From positions 1 through 62,991 of the forward strand of contig JAGCTE010000074.1 of the NCBI GenBank assembly GCA_017963805.1: a DNA stretch of 62,991 nucleotides, read 5' to 3'. The notes below the pieces were generated by a model. That model was not told the origin of the DNA. It was given only the letters and a program-made list of their open reading frames with translations, and ran no database searches. Positions 1 to 7,805 of the stretch are shown here, piece after piece (position 1 is the first letter of the stretch; each line of letters opens with the position of its first letter). Source of the DNA: a bacterium (GTDB lineage: Bacteria; Auribacterota; UBA3054). The position numbers and the translations under genes are program-made.

Positions 1-318
1 TGCGAAGGAATAAGAAAGACGATAGAAAGAGTAACGGATCCTTATATTCTTTCTGAACTGAAAGGCGAAGATACATATGATGATTGGGAAAAGCATGGGG
101 ATAAATGGGCTTTCGGAAAACTTGACAGACAAATGTTCAAACAGATACTCTGGAAGGCTGAAAACTACTACAAAAATAGGGAATATCCTCCCAACTACTG
201 GTATTACAAATTGCCTGACGAAGCTAAAATTGAAAGAAGCGTTGAGATTAATAGATTTGACCGTGCCAACAAAATCAACGAGCGTTTCATCAAAAAGCTG
301 GAAAAAGAGCGGAAATGA
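1..318 (+). CDS. C-terminal part of an unrecognised secreted-type protein (5' end off the window)
   Basis: The reading frame is open from base 1 and ends with TGA at 316-318, so this is the last 105 residues of a longer protein. I do not recognise the family. Its final third has an NYWYYKLPDE segment preceded by aromatic and charged residues; the protein at 60858-61835 ends the same way with NYWYYKISDK, so I infer the two are distant paralogues. The stop overlaps the start of the next gene (ATGA), which indicates one transcript with 315-1574 and 1577-2488. The three together mirror the families found at 57601-61835. Function unknown; the match is by eye over a short region. Confidence 0.6.
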   Translation, partial: CEGIRKTIERVTDPYILSELKGEDTYDDWEKHGDKWAFGKLDRQMFKQILWKAENYYKNREYPPNYWYYKLPDEAKIERSVEINRFDRANKINERFIKKLEKERK

Positions 319-1574
319 ATAAACACGCGTTCTTGGTTTTTCTTTTCCTTATCGGCTTCTTGACTTTGTCGTCAGGTGGAGAAGAACAGTCGTTTGATTT
401 CTCGTTGAACGATAAAGACTACGCTTTAATGATCGAAAGACTGCGCCTCTATTGCAGTGAAGATGCAAGGGAAGAGTTGGATAAGAAGCTCCGTTATGGG
501 AAAGATCTTAAGGATACGTATGAATTTGCGAGGATGAAGGCGTTCCCTTTGATGGAGCGAGAGATAGAGCAGAGAAAAGCTCTCCTTGGCAAGGAAAAAA
601 TCAAACTATTGTCATATAAGGAAATAGATGACAATGTTAAGTATTCCTGGAGTGACTTTTATCTCCAAAGGAAGAATAAAGGACTGTCAGTAGAAAAAAC
701 GATCAATGCGCTGAACAAGGTCGAGGAGCTGAAGGCAAGGCTCAATGACGATAACGATCCTCTAACCGACATCAACGATTACAGGGATCTGCATCTTTTG
801 CCTGGAATGTCAGGACAGCTTTATCAGCTGGCAGAGAAGATATTCTGGCGGGGAGAATACAAAAAGGCATATCATTGCATGTACTTTTTCCTCCTGCCGG
901 AGAATACCGACGGATTCTCTATCGGGGCGGCGCATTATTATATCGGCAATCTATGGGTAAATTGCTGCGATCACTTCGGCCATAGAAAGTCGAGAGAGAC
1001 GGTTTTGGAGGCATTGCGGCATTATCTTAAGACACCGTTGTATCCAACCTGTCTGACTTACATAGCCTACTCGTATTTTAAAGCCGCGGATATGGCTTAT
1101 CGTTTAAGAGATTACCGGACGTCCTACGCTTTGGCTTCCATGGATGTGCCTTGCGTGGATCATGATCACGCTTCCGCGAAAAGTCACTATTTCGCTGCTT
1201 TGGCAAGCTTTGAGCTTAAAAGATATACAAATTGCATTTTGCATGCTCAGGAAGTTCAGCGTCGAGATCCGAGAATAGGCATTGAAGAGTTTTTAGAAAT
1301 ATTGCCTTATTACGACAAGGAAAGCTTGTGGAATTATTGCGCCACGAACAAACTTCCGGAAACGGACAGATATTGCGCGATAGTTGACGCTTTGACAAAC
1401 GAGACAGTGTGCGTTGAACTGGACGAGCTTTACGATGTTCTGACTATAGAGTGGCCGAAGGTAGCGGAATTGCCGGAAAATGCCAGGACGAACAGAGTTC
1501 TTAACAACAATTTCTTCAAAAGAACGCAGAATAAACAAATGACCAGATATCGGCAAAGGAAATCGGAGGAATAG
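315..1574 (+). CDS. secreted helical-repeat protein, family B (matches C-terminal half of 57601-59514)
   Basis: The 419-residue product starts with a signal peptide (about residues 1-21) and continues as a mostly helical, charged protein with TPR-like spacing but no clear TPR signature. Residues about 125-405 match residues about 350-630 of the 637-residue protein at 57601-59514. Shared landmarks are YRDL followed by PG..GQLY.LAEK, an AAH.YIG segment, PTCLTYI.YSY, and TNRVLNNN near the end. The start is ATG at 315, overlapping the previous stop; the next gene begins 2 bases after this stop. I do not recognise a described family. Export to the periplasm or surface is inferred from the signal peptide. 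Confidence 0.8.
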   Translation: MNKHAFLVFLFLIGFLTLSSGGEEQSFDFSLNDKDYALMIERLRLYCSEDAREELDKKLRYGKDLKDTYEFARMKAFPLMEREIEQRKALLGKEKIKLLSYKEIDDNVKYSWSDFYLQRKNKGLSVEKTINALNKVEELKARLNDDNDPLTDINDYRDLHLLPGMSGQLYQLAEKIFWRGEYKKAYHCMYFFLLPENTDGFSIGAAHYYIGNLWVNCCDHFGHRKSRETVLEALRHYLKTPLYPTCLTYIAYSYFKAADMAYRLRDYRTSYALASMDVPCVDHDHASAKSHYFAALASFELKRYTNCILHAQEVQRRDPRIGIEEFLEILPYYDKESLWNYCATNKLPETDRYCAIVDALTNETVCVELDELYDVLTIEWPKVAELPENARTNRVLNNNFFKRTQNKQMTRYRQRKSEE

Positions 1575-1576
1575 TC

Positions 1577-2488
1577 ATGCAACATTGGTTTAAAATCGTG
1601 CTTGTTTTAGTTTTGTTCTTTTCTTCTGTTAGGTTGTTCGCAAGCAATATAGAGATCTCTCTGGGAGTGTGGTCTGTTTCCAAGAATATGACCGGCGATC
1701 AGTCCATAGCAGGCAAGCTTCGGGAAATCGAGATAATCGCAAGACAGGACAAGGCGAAGGCGGCGGAAATGTGCGCTAGTTTGAAGAACTCTTTGGAGGA
1801 CTCGGAGATCTATATGGACGACGACGAGTACCTTCCTCTGGTTTTGGACAGTATGGGTCTGTATTACGCCGCGTATAAGGATTCCGGAGACAAGAAAGTG
1901 CTTGGCGAGGCACAGAGATTATTGGAAGAGTACTCCAAAAAAGCGGAAGGTAAAGCGTATTCCGCGTACAAGTATCTTTATCACCGCATAAGGGCGTATT
2001 ACTTTAACAGACGAGACTATAAGAAAATGATAAACGCCCAAAAGGACATGATCTTGTATGATCCTACCGACTACGGTCAGATATTAACCCTTATGGATTA
2101 CATCAGGGATTACCCGGATGAGATAGGAGATCTAGACAAGTTCGTGAAAGAATTTAAGGAAAGAGGAGGTATACTGGATCCGGAATTCGATTTGACGCTG
2201 CTTCTGGCTTCGAAGAAGAGCAACAGCGAGAAAATAAAGGGGGCGTGCCGCTGGCTGGAGAAGCAGAGCGGATTAGCCCCTGAGATCATTATAAGGGCTT
2301 TGCCGAGGATAACCAAGTTCGTGTCAATAAAGGATAAGGAAGCGCTTGAGGATTACTATTACGCGCTTACCGATCTGGCCTTGCGGCAGTCGTCTACGGA
2401 AGACAGGCTGACGGTGTTTGCTGCGGCCCTCAACGAAAGGCAGAAGCTTGTTACCGTCGCGCCGGAATTGCTGCCGCCGAAGATGTGA
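1577..2488 (+). CDS. secreted helical protein, family A (matches N-terminal half of 57601-59514)
   Basis: The 303-residue product has a signal peptide (about residues 1-23) and a helical body. It matches residues about 20-290 of the protein at 57601-59514: VWSVS near the mature N-terminus, a YSAYKY/YYSYKY segment, YDPTD followed by a helix ending in YPDE (YDPYD ... HPE in the other), and LTDLALRQ against LVDLSLAQ. No catalytic motif or known domain is visible. It lies 2 bases after its partner at 315-1574 and is the last gene before a terminator at 2543-2569. In the right-hand locus the equivalent of this protein comes first and is fused to the family B half. Confidence 0.8.
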   Translation: MQHWFKIVLVLVLFFSSVRLFASNIEISLGVWSVSKNMTGDQSIAGKLREIEIIARQDKAKAAEMCASLKNSLEDSEIYMDDDEYLPLVLDSMGLYYAAYKDSGDKKVLGEAQRLLEEYSKKAEGKAYSAYKYLYHRIRAYYFNRRDYKKMINAQKDMILYDPTDYGQILTLMDYIRDYPDEIGDLDKFVKEFKERGGILDPEFDLTLLLASKKSNSEKIKGACRWLEKQSGLAPEIIIRALPRITKFVSIKDKEALEDYYYALTDLALRQSSTEDRLTVFAAALNERQKLVTVAPELLPPKM

Positions 2489-2542
2489 TGAAAATGTCAT
2501 CGTCCTGGAATAACAGGTCAAAAACGGGCCTGAAAAGGTTCT

Positions 2543-2569
2543 AACGGGGCATTTTCGCCCCGTTTTTTT
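2543..2569 (+). terminator. rho-independent terminator
   Basis: An 8-bp perfect stem (AACGGGGC/GCCCCGTT) with a 6-base loop is followed by a run of T. It lies 54 bases after the stop of 1577-2488 and before the cmk promoter, closing the left-hand secreted operon. Confidence 0.9.
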
Positions 2570-2577
2570 ATGGTATT

Positions 2578-2604
2578 TTGGCAGGACTCATTCTATGGTA
2601 TAAT
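2578..2604 (+). promoter_or_regulatory. probable promoter for cmk operon
   Basis: TTGGCA at 2578-2583 and TATAAT at 2599-2604 are separated by 15 bases, which is short; the -10 is preceded by TGG, making an extended -10 (TGnTATAAT). The expected start is about 20 bases before the cmk ATG. No Shine-Dalgarno sequence is evident in that leader. Confidence 0.6.
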
Positions 2605-2630
2605 CTTATTAACAAATATAGTCTTGCTTT

Positions 2631-3299
2631 ATGATAATCGCGATAGACGGAACGGTATCCTCGGGGAAGAGCACCGCGGCCAAAAACGTGGCCCGCGAGC
2701 TGGGGCTCCTTTACATCAACACCGGGTTGATGTACAGGGCGGTGGCGGCTTATTGCTTGAATTCCGGAGTCGATACCGCGGACAAGGAAAAAGTGGCCTC
2801 TTTGGCCAAAGAGCTTACTATAGACCTCGTGAACAAAAAGGACGGTCAGCACGTCCTTGCTAACGGCGAGGACCTGACGGCCCAGTGCAAAGGCCCGGCG
2901 GTGGCAAAAGCGGTCTCAGACGTAGCCGACAACGTGGAAGTCAGGAAACACTTGGTGGCGGAGCAGCGCAGACTTGGCCTTGCGGCTCATCCTGGCGCTG
3001 TTATGGAAGGGCGCGATATCGGTTCCGTGGTCTTCCCGGACGCGGACATCAAGTTTTTCATCACGGCTCCTCCGGAAGTGAGGGCCAGAAGACGTTATCT
3101 GGAATTCAAAGAAAGCGGCAAGGACGTTCCTGAAGAGGAAGTCCTGCGCTCGATCCTGGAAAGGGACAAGCGCGACCGGGAGCGTCCGGTCGGCGCCCTT
3201 ATTCAGCTGCCGGAGGCGATACCTCTTGACACCGGCGACCTGACCAGGGAAGAAGTCACGCAAAAAATAGTGGAGCACGTCAATGCAGCCAGATCTTAG
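2631..3299 (+). CDS. cmk: cytidylate kinase
   Basis: Phosphorylates CMP/dCMP with ATP in cytoplasmic pyrimidine nucleotide metabolism. The 222-residue length is typical. The P-loop GTVSSGKST is at residues 7-15, the YINTGLMYRA segment follows as in CMP kinases, MEGRDIGSVVFPDA is the conserved central motif, and RDKRDRERPVG matches the lid arginine/aspartate region. The gene is the first after a terminator and promoter, and its end overlaps pyrD by 17 bases, so two pyrimidine genes are co-transcribed. Confidence 0.95.
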   Translation: MIIAIDGTVSSGKSTAAKNVARELGLLYINTGLMYRAVAAYCLNSGVDTADKEKVASLAKELTIDLVNKKDGQHVLANGEDLTAQCKGPAVAKAVSDVADNVEVRKHLVAEQRRLGLAAHPGAVMEGRDIGSVVFPDADIKFFITAPPEVRARRRYLEFKESGKDVPEEEVLRSILERDKRDRERPVGALIQLPEAIPLDTGDLTREEVTQKIVEHVNAARS

Positions 3300-4194
3300 C
3301 GTAAAAATAGGCTCGGTCACTTTCAAGAACCCCGTTTGGGTGGCTTCCGGGACTTTCGGCAACGGCGAAGACTTGGAAGGCCTGGCCGATCTTGGAAAGC
3401 TCGGCGCGGTCGTTATGAAAGGCACGACGCTCAATCCGAGGGAAGGCAATCCCTTCGGCCGGATAGTGGAGACGCCCTCCGGGATATTGAACTGCATCGG
3501 CCTTCAGAACCCGGGGCTAGACATCGCTCTGAACGAAAAAGCGCGCTACCTTTCCGAAAGGGGCGTCGCGGCTATCCTGAACATCTCCGGACATTCCGCG
3601 GAAGAGTACGGGGAAATGGCAGCGCGCGCCGAGGAGTGCCAGTTTGTCACGGCCGTCGAGATGAACGTCTCCTGCCCGAACGTGAAAGAAGGCGGCATAA
3701 CCTTCGGAACGGACGTGAAAGTCTTGGAACCGGCGGTAAGGTTGGCCAGGGCGGGGCTTAAGACGAAGCCCCTGATCGTGAAGCTTTCACCAAACGTGAC
3801 GGACATAACCGTGATGGCGAAGTGCGCCGAGGATTCCGGCGCCGACGGAATCTCCCTTATCAACACCCTTTTGGGCATGGTCATCGACACCAGAAGAAGA
3901 AGGCCTGTTTTGGGAAACATTACGGGCGGGCTTTCCGGCCCGGCCGTCCGCCCGGTCGCGGTGAGGATGGTCTACCAGACGGCCAAGGCCGTAAAGATCC
4001 CGATCGTGGGATTGGGCGGCATAGAGAAGCTCGACGACGCGCTGCAGTTCTTCATCGCGGGCGCCTCGGCCGTGCAGATAGGGACGGCCACTTTCTATGA
4101 ACCGAGGACCGCGGAAACGATCGCGGAAGGTTTGGAACGCTACATGGCGGAAAACGGCTTCGCGTCGGTCGCCGATCTCAGGGGAGATTTTTAA
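3283..4194 (+). CDS. pyrD: dihydroorotate dehydrogenase, class 1B catalytic subunit
   Basis: Oxidises dihydroorotate to orotate in de novo pyrimidine synthesis, using FMN. The 303-residue protein shows ASGTFG near the N-terminus, the substrate and FMN contacts KGTTLNPREGNP, the class 1 catalytic cysteine in NVSCPN, KLSPNV, NTLLGM and the C-terminal phosphate-binding GLGGIEKLDDA and GASAVQIGTA. A catalytic cysteine rather than serine places it in class 1, and the sequence is closest to class 1B, which normally pairs with PyrK; no pyrK is in this window. It overlaps cmk upstream and shares one base with the rhomboid gene (TAATG). Confidence 0.95.
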   Translation: MQPDLSVKIGSVTFKNPVWVASGTFGNGEDLEGLADLGKLGAVVMKGTTLNPREGNPFGRIVETPSGILNCIGLQNPGLDIALNEKARYLSERGVAAILNISGHSAEEYGEMAARAEECQFVTAVEMNVSCPNVKEGGITFGTDVKVLEPAVRLARAGLKTKPLIVKLSPNVTDITVMAKCAEDSGADGISLINTLLGMVIDTRRRRPVLGNITGGLSGPAVRPVAVRMVYQTAKAVKIPIVGLGGIEKLDDALQFFIAGASAVQIGTATFYEPRTAETIAEGLERYMAENGFASVADLRGDF

Positions 4195-5147
4195 TGGGCC
4201 TGCAGGACAGAGACTACTACCGCTATCAGGAAACCCCGGGAACGAGGGGCGGGTTCCTCGTCGGGCTGACGCCCGTCGTGAAGTGGCTCCTCTTTCTGAA
4301 CGTCGGCGTCTTTGTGGTGCAGTATTTCTGCGAAAAGGTCTTCCATATTCCTTTCTTCGTCACGAACATTCGCTATTTCGGCAACCAGGTCGTTGTGGAA
4401 TACGCGGAGTACGAAAAGATCTTCGCGCTCTACGTTCCGTACCTGAAGAAATATTTTCTTTTCAGCCAGTACGTGACCTACCAGTTTTTGCACGGCGGCT
4501 TCACGCATCTTCTTTTCAACATGCTGGCCCTTTACATGTTCGGGCGCTACATCGAGCGCCAGATAGGGTCCTTGCCGTTTTTGAAGCTCTATCTTTTGGG
4601 CGGGATCTTCGCCGGCATCTGCCATCTTGTTTTCGTGAACGCCTACGGGACTCCGGTCGTCGGGGCCTCAGGCGCCATCTGCGCGGTCTTAGCGGCCTTC
4701 GCGGTCATGAATCCCAACACCAAGCTCATGGTCTTTCTGGGCTTCATTCCCGTCATCATGAAAGCGAGGACGATGGTTTTGCTCTACGCCGGCTTCACGC
4801 TGCTCATGGCGGTGATAGGCGGCGGGAACGTGGCGCATTTGGCGCACCTGGGCGGACTAATCTTCGGTTTCATGTACGTCAAGAATTTCCTCGGCTTGAG
4901 GAGGATCATCGGCTACGCTCCGGGAGACGTCCCAAGGGACGATTCCTTCGGGCGCTTCAAGGAGAGGGCGAAAGTCTACCGCGGGGAAACTTACGAGGAG
5001 GCCTCTTTCAGGCCGTCTGAGAAAACTGAGAGCGCCACGGGCGATCCGAAGCTCGACGAGATACTGGAGAGGATGCGTGTTTACGGCATGCACACCCTAA
5101 GCGACGAAGACTGGAGCTACATTCAGAAAAAGAGGGAACAGCGCTAG
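4194..5147 (+). CDS. rhomboid family intramembrane serine protease
   Basis: The 317-residue membrane protein has a first hydrophobic segment near residues 22-45 and a rhomboid core of six segments. The loop/TM2 motif HGGFTHLLFNM supplies the oxyanion residues, GASG (about residue 158) carries the catalytic serine, and HLAHLGGLIFG holds the catalytic histidine. A hydrophilic C-terminal tail of about 80 residues follows. Rhomboids cleave transmembrane segments of membrane proteins; the substrate here cannot be inferred. The start ATG shares a base with the pyrD stop, so it is the third gene of the cmk operon. Confidence 0.92.
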   Translation: MGLQDRDYYRYQETPGTRGGFLVGLTPVVKWLLFLNVGVFVVQYFCEKVFHIPFFVTNIRYFGNQVVVEYAEYEKIFALYVPYLKKYFLFSQYVTYQFLHGGFTHLLFNMLALYMFGRYIERQIGSLPFLKLYLLGGIFAGICHLVFVNAYGTPVVGASGAICAVLAAFAVMNPNTKLMVFLGFIPVIMKARTMVLLYAGFTLLMAVIGGGNVAHLAHLGGLIFGFMYVKNFLGLRRIIGYAPGDVPRDDSFGRFKERAKVYRGETYEEASFRPSEKTESATGDPKLDEILERMRVYGMHTLSDEDWSYIQKKREQR

Positions 5148-5205
5148 AACAGAACTTAAATTTCTTAAATAACAACAATCTAACTTTTATCTATTTGGAG
5201 GAAAA

Positions 5206-5898
5206 ATGATCTATTCACAGGAAGTCACAGAAATGTGCTGTGTCAAAAAAGGCCCGAATCACGGACCGGCCCCCATCCCGCAGGAAGGGTTGTGGACGCA
5301 GTCCAGGGAGATCAAGGACATCAACGGTTTCACGCACGGCATCGGCTGGTGCGCGCCTCAGCAGGGCGCCTGCAAGCTGACCCTGAACGTCAAGGAAGGC
5401 GTCATCCAGGAAGCCCTGGTCGAGACCATCGGCTGCTCAGGCATGACGCACTCCGCGGCTATGGCGGCTGAAATTCTTATCGGCAAAACGATCCTCGAGG
5501 CGCTGAACACCGACCTCGTGTGCGACGCCATCAACACCGCCATGCGCGAACTCTTCCTGCAGATCGTTTACGGCCGCACCCAGTCCGCTTTCTCTGAAAA
5601 CGGTCTGCCCGTCGGCGCCGGTCTGGAAGACCTTGGCAAAGGCTTGAGAAGCCAGGTCGGCACGACCTACGCCACTCTTGCCAAAGGCCCCCGCTACCTC
5701 GAACTGGCCGAAGGCTACATCACCAGGCTCGGCCTTGATTCGGAAGGCGAGATCATCGGCTACGAATTCGTCCATATGGGCAAGATGATGGAAATGATCA
5801 AGAAGGGCACCGAGGCTGGCGAAGCCTTGAAGAAAGCCACGAACTGCTACGGCCGTTTCGCCGAGGCCGCTAAGTACATCGACCCGCGCCACGAATAA
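5206..5898 (+). CDS. NifU-like iron-sulfur scaffold protein (partner of GGGtGRT protein)
   Basis: This 230-residue protein has a NifU/IscU N-terminal-like core: GWCAPQQGACKLTL, then VETIGCSGMTHSAAMAAE, keeping cysteines suited to cluster or metal binding. An N-terminal extension also carries a CC pair. Genes of this type are commonly found directly upstream of a GGGtGRT protein, exactly as here, but the reaction of the pair is not established. A strong ribosome-binding site (GGAGG) sits 6 bases before ATG. It is separated from the rhomboid gene by 58 bases and from its partner by 12. Confidence 0.85.
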   Translation: MIYSQEVTEMCCVKKGPNHGPAPIPQEGLWTQSREIKDINGFTHGIGWCAPQQGACKLTLNVKEGVIQEALVETIGCSGMTHSAAMAAEILIGKTILEALNTDLVCDAINTAMRELFLQIVYGRTQSAFSENGLPVGAGLEDLGKGLRSQVGTTYATLAKGPRYLELAEGYITRLGLDSEGEIIGYEFVHMGKMMEMIKKGTEAGEALKKATNCYGRFAEAAKYIDPRHE

Positions 5899-5910
5899 GG
5901 AGGAAAAGCT

Positions 5911-6906
5911 ATGTTGTTTGAAAGTTACGAAAGACGTATCGGACAGATCACTCCTGTCCTGGAAAAATACGGTATGAAGACTCTTGAGGAAGCCAACGAG
6001 CTTTGCCTCGGGAAGGGTATCGACGTGGCCGCCATCGTCCGCGGCATCCAGCCGATCTGCTTTGAGAACGCCTGCTGGGCCTACACCCTGGGCGCCGCCA
6101 TCGCCATCAAGAAAGGCTGCAAGAAAGCCGCCGAAGCCGCGGAAGCCATCGGCGAAGGCCTCCAGGCCTTCTGCATTCCCGGTTCCGTCGCCGACGACCG
6201 CAAGGTCGGTTTGGGGCACGGCAATCTGGGCGCCATGCTTCTTAGAGAAGAGACGAAGTGCTTCGCTTTCTTGGCCGGCCACGAAAGCTTCGCGGCCGCG
6301 GAAGGCGCCATCGGCATCGCCAAATCCGCCAACAAGGTAAGGAAAGAGCCCCTGCGCGTCATCCTGAACGGGCTGGGCAAAGACGCTGCCTTCATCATTT
6401 CCCGCATCAACGGCTTCACCTACGTGCAAACGAAGTTCGACTACGCCACCGGCAAGCTCTCGATCGTCAAGGAGACCCCGTACTCCCAGGGCGAGCGCGG
6501 CAAAGTCCGCTGCTACGGCGCCGACGACGTCAGGGAAGGCGTGGCCATCATGCATCATGAGAAAGTGGACGTCTCCATCACCGGCAACTCCACCAACCCC
6601 ACCCGCTTCCAGCATCCTGTGGCCGGCACCTACAAGAAAGAGTGCGTCGAGCAGGGCAAGAAGTACTTCTCGGTGGCTAGCGGCGGCGGCACGGGCCGCA
6701 CGCTGCATCCGGACAACATGGCCGCCGGCCCCGCCTCCTACGGCATGACCGACACCATGGGCCGCATGCACAGCGACGCCCAGTTCGCCGGCTCCTCTTC
6801 CGTTCCGGCCCACGTTGAGATGATGGGCTTGATCGGCATGGGCAACAACCCCATGGTCGGCGCGACCGTGGCTGTGGCCGTGGCCGTGGAAGAAGCCTCC
6901 AAGTAA
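5911..6906 (+). CDS. GGGtGRT protein
   Basis: The 331-residue cytoplasmic protein carries the family signature SGGGTGRTLHPDNMAAGPAS near residue 253. The C-terminal third is unusually rich in glycine, methionine and alanine (GLIGMGNNPMVGATVAVAVA). A CFENACWAYTLG segment near residue 50 and other cysteines may act with the upstream NifU-like partner. The family is named only for its motif; no enzyme activity is established. GGAGG precedes the ATG by 7 bases. The pair forms a two-gene unit, closed by a GC-rich hairpin at 6919-6940. Confidence 0.92.
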   Translation: MLFESYERRIGQITPVLEKYGMKTLEEANELCLGKGIDVAAIVRGIQPICFENACWAYTLGAAIAIKKGCKKAAEAAEAIGEGLQAFCIPGSVADDRKVGLGHGNLGAMLLREETKCFAFLAGHESFAAAEGAIGIAKSANKVRKEPLRVILNGLGKDAAFIISRINGFTYVQTKFDYATGKLSIVKETPYSQGERGKVRCYGADDVREGVAIMHHEKVDVSITGNSTNPTRFQHPVAGTYKKECVEQGKKYFSVASGGGTGRTLHPDNMAAGPASYGMTDTMGRMHSDAQFAGSSSVPAHVEMMGLIGMGNNPMVGATVAVAVAVEEASK

Positions 6907-6918
6907 CAAAAAACGAAA

Positions 6919-6940
6919 GGCGGCGGGGCTTCCCGCCGCC
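6919..6940 (+). terminator. GC-rich hairpin after GGGtGRT gene
   Basis: A 9-bp all-GC stem (GGCGGCGGG/CCCGCCGCC) with a four-base loop lies 13 bases after the stop. It lacks a T-run, so it may weaken rather than end transcription, or protect the 3' end of the upstream message. The next ATG is 13 bases away. Confidence 0.5.
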
Positions 6941-6952
6941 CTCCCAAACGCC

Positions 6953-7804
6953 ATGAAAAAATCACTCCTCCTTTTCTTTCTCATCGCGGCGGCGTTAGCA
7001 GCCAAGGCCGCGACTCTGAAGACATACGAAATGGAAAGCAAGGTCCTCAACGCGAAGAGGACTTACGTCGTGCTTTTCCCAAGCGCCTATGAAAGCGATA
7101 CCAACGCGTTCTTCCCGGTTCTGTACACCCTGCACGGACTGGGCGATAAGCCCGAGAACTGGTACAAGAACATTCCCATGGCCGACATAATGGAGGAGAT
7201 GATCGAAAAGGGCGAGATCAAGCCCTTCGTGATGGTGACGGTCCAGGCCATGGGCAACGACGACAAAGAGGGGATAGGCTATTTCGACCAGCCCGGCTGG
7301 AAGGCCCAGACGTTTTACTTTGAGGAATTCATCCCCGAAATTGAAAAGCAGTTCCGCGTGAGAAAGGACAAAGGCGGCCGCGCCCTTACCGGCATCTCGA
7401 TGGGCGGCGGCGGAGCCTTGAGCTACGCCTACCAGCATCCCGAGATGTTCAGCTCCGTTTACGCCATGAGCCCCTGGGTCAATTCCACCAGATGGTATCC
7501 CGAGGCGCCCTTCGGAACGCCGCTCTATAATTTGGGACGCTCCGTTCTGGCTTTCGACACCGCCAATTTCATAAGACGCGCTTCCGAGGAGAAGAAAGAG
7601 CAGTTAAGGACCGTCAAATGGTTCGTGCACATAGGCGACGACGATTTCCTCTTCGAATGCGCCAGCGATTTTCACACCGCCATGCGCGACGCCGGCATCA
7701 AATGCGAGTTCCGCGTGGCGGACGGCAACCACAGCTGGTGGTACTGGAACAAAATAACTCCTGAAATGCTGAAATTCACCAGCGACAATTTCAAAGACGA
7801 GTGA
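6953..7804 (+). CDS. secreted esterase of the alpha/beta-hydrolase esterase D/feruloyl esterase-like family
   Basis: The 283-residue protein has a signal peptide (residues 1 to about 19) and an alpha/beta-hydrolase fold of the putative esterase type: YTLHGLGDKPENWY (oxyanion region), GISMGGGGAL with the nucleophile serine, HIGDDDFLF as probable acid region and DGNHSWWYW with the catalytic histidine. Relatives include acetyl-xylan and feruloyl esterases acting on plant polysaccharide side groups; the substrate here is inferred only from the downstream array of sugar-esterase-like SGNH proteins. It is followed after one base by 7806-8930, so the two are co-transcribed. Confidence 0.85.
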   Translation: MKKSLLLFFLIAAALAAKAATLKTYEMESKVLNAKRTYVVLFPSAYESDTNAFFPVLYTLHGLGDKPENWYKNIPMADIMEEMIEKGEIKPFVMVTVQAMGNDDKEGIGYFDQPGWKAQTFYFEEFIPEIEKQFRVRKDKGGRALTGISMGGGGALSYAYQHPEMFSSVYAMSPWVNSTRWYPEAPFGTPLYNLGRSVLAFDTANFIRRASEEKKEQLRTVKWFVHIGDDDFLFECASDFHTAMRDAGIKCEFRVADGNHSWWYWNKITPEMLKFTSDNFKDE

Positions 7805-7805
7805 T

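Noticed and set aside
77..322. Open frame MMIGKSM... at the left edge
   Set aside because: It lies in another frame over the truncated gene 1-318, whose frame is open to the edge and matches 60858-61835.
5437..7050. Long minus-strand open frame (537 codons) opposite the NifU-like/GGGtGRT genes
   Set aside because: It is the antisense shadow of two well-supported GC-rich genes; its product is low-complexity Ala/Gly/Val/His with no motif.
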